Assembly (NCBI RefSeq): GCF_024385575.1
Contig: NZ_JANFMV010000001.1
Span: 3,625,681-3,689,680, forward strand
Source: Rhizobium sp. NRK18
GTDB lineage: Bacteria; Pseudomonadota; Alphaproteobacteria; Rhizobiales; Rhizobiaceae
Reading direction: 5' to 3'
DNA length: 64,000 bases
The notes beneath the pieces were generated by a model. It ran no database searches. It was not told the origin of the DNA and saw nothing but the letters and a program-made list of their open reading frames with translations. This document shows, piece after piece, positions 63,367 through 64,000 of this stretch. Every line of letters begins with the position of its first letter. Positions within the stretch are counted from its first letter, which is position 1. The position numbers and the translations under genes are program-made.

Positions 63367-64000
63367 ATGGACGTATGTTACTGGAATTCGCGTTTGCCAT
63401 CGACTTCTAATCAAAACCCCGAGCAACTCGCCCGCGACCGGATCGATGACCGTCTGCGGGCATCCGGCTGGCATGTTCAGGATAAGGATGCGCTCGACTT
63501 TAACGCCGGCGTTGGTGTAGCGGTTCGCGAGTATCAAACTGACATCGGACCAGCCGACTACGTTCTGTTCACCGACAGGAAAGCTGTCGGGGTCGTCGAG
63601 GCAAAGCCTAACAACTGGGGCGTCCGGCTGACCTCGGTTGAGGAGCAATCCGAGGGGTATGCCAACGCAAAGCTGAAATGGGTCGCTAACGCCGAACCCC
63701 TTCCGTTTATCTATGAAAGCACCGGTCAAGTCACCCGCTTCACCAACGCCCGCGATCCCAACCCGCGATCGCGCGAGGTCTTCACCTTTCACCGGCCCGA
63801 AACTCTGAAAGCCTGGTGGCAATCCCCGAAGAGCCTGCGCGCTGGCATCGCGGCGCTGCCAGATCTTAACCCGGAAGGTCTTCGCGACTGTCAGGTCAAG
63901 GCGATCACCAACCTCGAAACCTCGCTCAAGGCCGACAAGCCTCGCGCACTCGTCCAGATGGCGACCGGATCGGGCAAGACGTTCACGGCGATCACGCAAG
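63367..64000 (+). CDS. hsdR: type I restriction enzyme R subunit (3' part outside window)
   Basis: Open frame from ATG 63367 to the right edge; 211 codons seen of a protein that normally exceeds 750. It contains an N-terminal nuclease domain with PD-(D/E)xK residues D64, E78 and K80 (GPADYVLF ... VGVVEAKP), the EEQSEGYANAKLKW segment and the helicase Walker A motif ATGSGKT (199-205). This is the EcoR-like R subunit that translocates and cuts DNA. hsdM and hsdS are not seen before it and may follow. No clear ribosome site precedes the ATG, so the start is tentative. Confidence 0.9.
   Translation, partial: MDVCYWNSRLPSTSNQNPEQLARDRIDDRLRASGWHVQDKDALDFNAGVGVAVREYQTDIGPADYVLFTDRKAVGVVEAKPNNWGVRLTSVEEQSEGYANAKLKWVANAEPLPFIYESTGQVTRFTNARDPNPRSREVFTFHRPETLKAWWQSPKSLRAGIAALPDLNPEGLRDCQVKAITNLETSLKADKPRALVQMATGSGKTFTAITQ

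Larger units (their letters stand above)
61779..64000 (+). mobile_element. left part of a putative genomic island at tRNA-Leu
   Basis: Immediately after the tRNA come an integrase and a type I restriction R-subunit gene, and the sequence is less GC-rich and intergenic spaces are AT-rich compared with the rest of the window. This is the usual picture of an integrated island using the tRNA 3' end. The right boundary and the second att copy lie outside the window. Confidence 0.65.

Noticed and set aside
1..64000. CRISPR array, rRNA operon or prophage
   Set aside because: No regularly spaced repeats, rRNA or phage structural genes were seen.

Overview
The window is about 64 kb of GC-rich chromosome from an alphaproteobacterium, most likely a member of the Rhizobiaceae (Rhizobium/Agrobacterium/Sinorhizobium relatives). 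The main reasons are the phospholipid N-methyltransferase PmtA next to dnaN, a membrane-bound ferritin gene (mbfA) behind a perfect Irr-type iron control element, a PhoB-type box before ugpB, a BA14K-family protein, a periplasmic transglutaminase-like cysteine peptidase, and general rhizobial gene content. No genus can be named from the sequence alone.

Layout. 1-2.7 kb: ugpB (cut by the left edge), yraN and rsmI on the minus strand. 2.9-9.1 kb: dnaN, pmtA, pyrF, a DUF1330 gene, an NDUFA9-like gene, a TSUP transporter, a small membrane peptide and uppP. 9.4-14.2 kb: GST, queG (no normal start codon), an SDR, an RlpA-like DPBB protein and an RsmB-like methyltransferase. 14.4-19.7 kb: a four-gene periplasmic operon, imelysin / di-haem oxidoreductase / imelysin / DUF1513. 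19.7-28.3 kb: tspO, a thioesterase, mtnN, guaA, an epimerase, ArsC-like and YbaK genes, an M29 aminopeptidase, and a DMT exporter divergent from a MarR regulator with twin operators. 28.3-34.4 kb: xseA, a PilZ protein, and a GT-C / GT2 / GtrA group resembling a three-part glycan-modification system. 34.4-41.1 kb: assorted enzymes and regulators. 41.2-46.5 kb: the translation cluster infC (AUU start), rpmI-rplT and pheS-DUF2442-pheT. 46.7-61.6 kb: hydrolase, peptidase, mbfA, an orphan TRAP binding protein, truncated haemoglobin, an acetylpolyamine amidohydrolase, a cupin regulator with GNAT, lepA, a ccdAB toxin-antitoxin pair, several envelope proteins, SelW-like, BA14K and a phosphomannomutase. 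61.7-64 kb: tRNA-Leu(CAG), a P4-type integrase and the start of a type I restriction R-subunit gene, i.e. the left edge of an integrated genomic island.

Most of the window is ordinary core chromosome. Regulation can be read directly at several places: phosphate (PhoB box before ugpB), iron (Irr box overlapping the mbfA translation start region), MarR twin operators, tandem palindromes before ccdA, and the AUU start of infC. The best leads for less-described biology are the imelysin/di-haem/DUF1513 operon, the GT-C/GT2/GtrA group, the DUF2442 gene embedded in pheST, and the island that begins at tRNA-Leu. The island continues past the right edge, so any unusual defence content there cannot be judged from this window.
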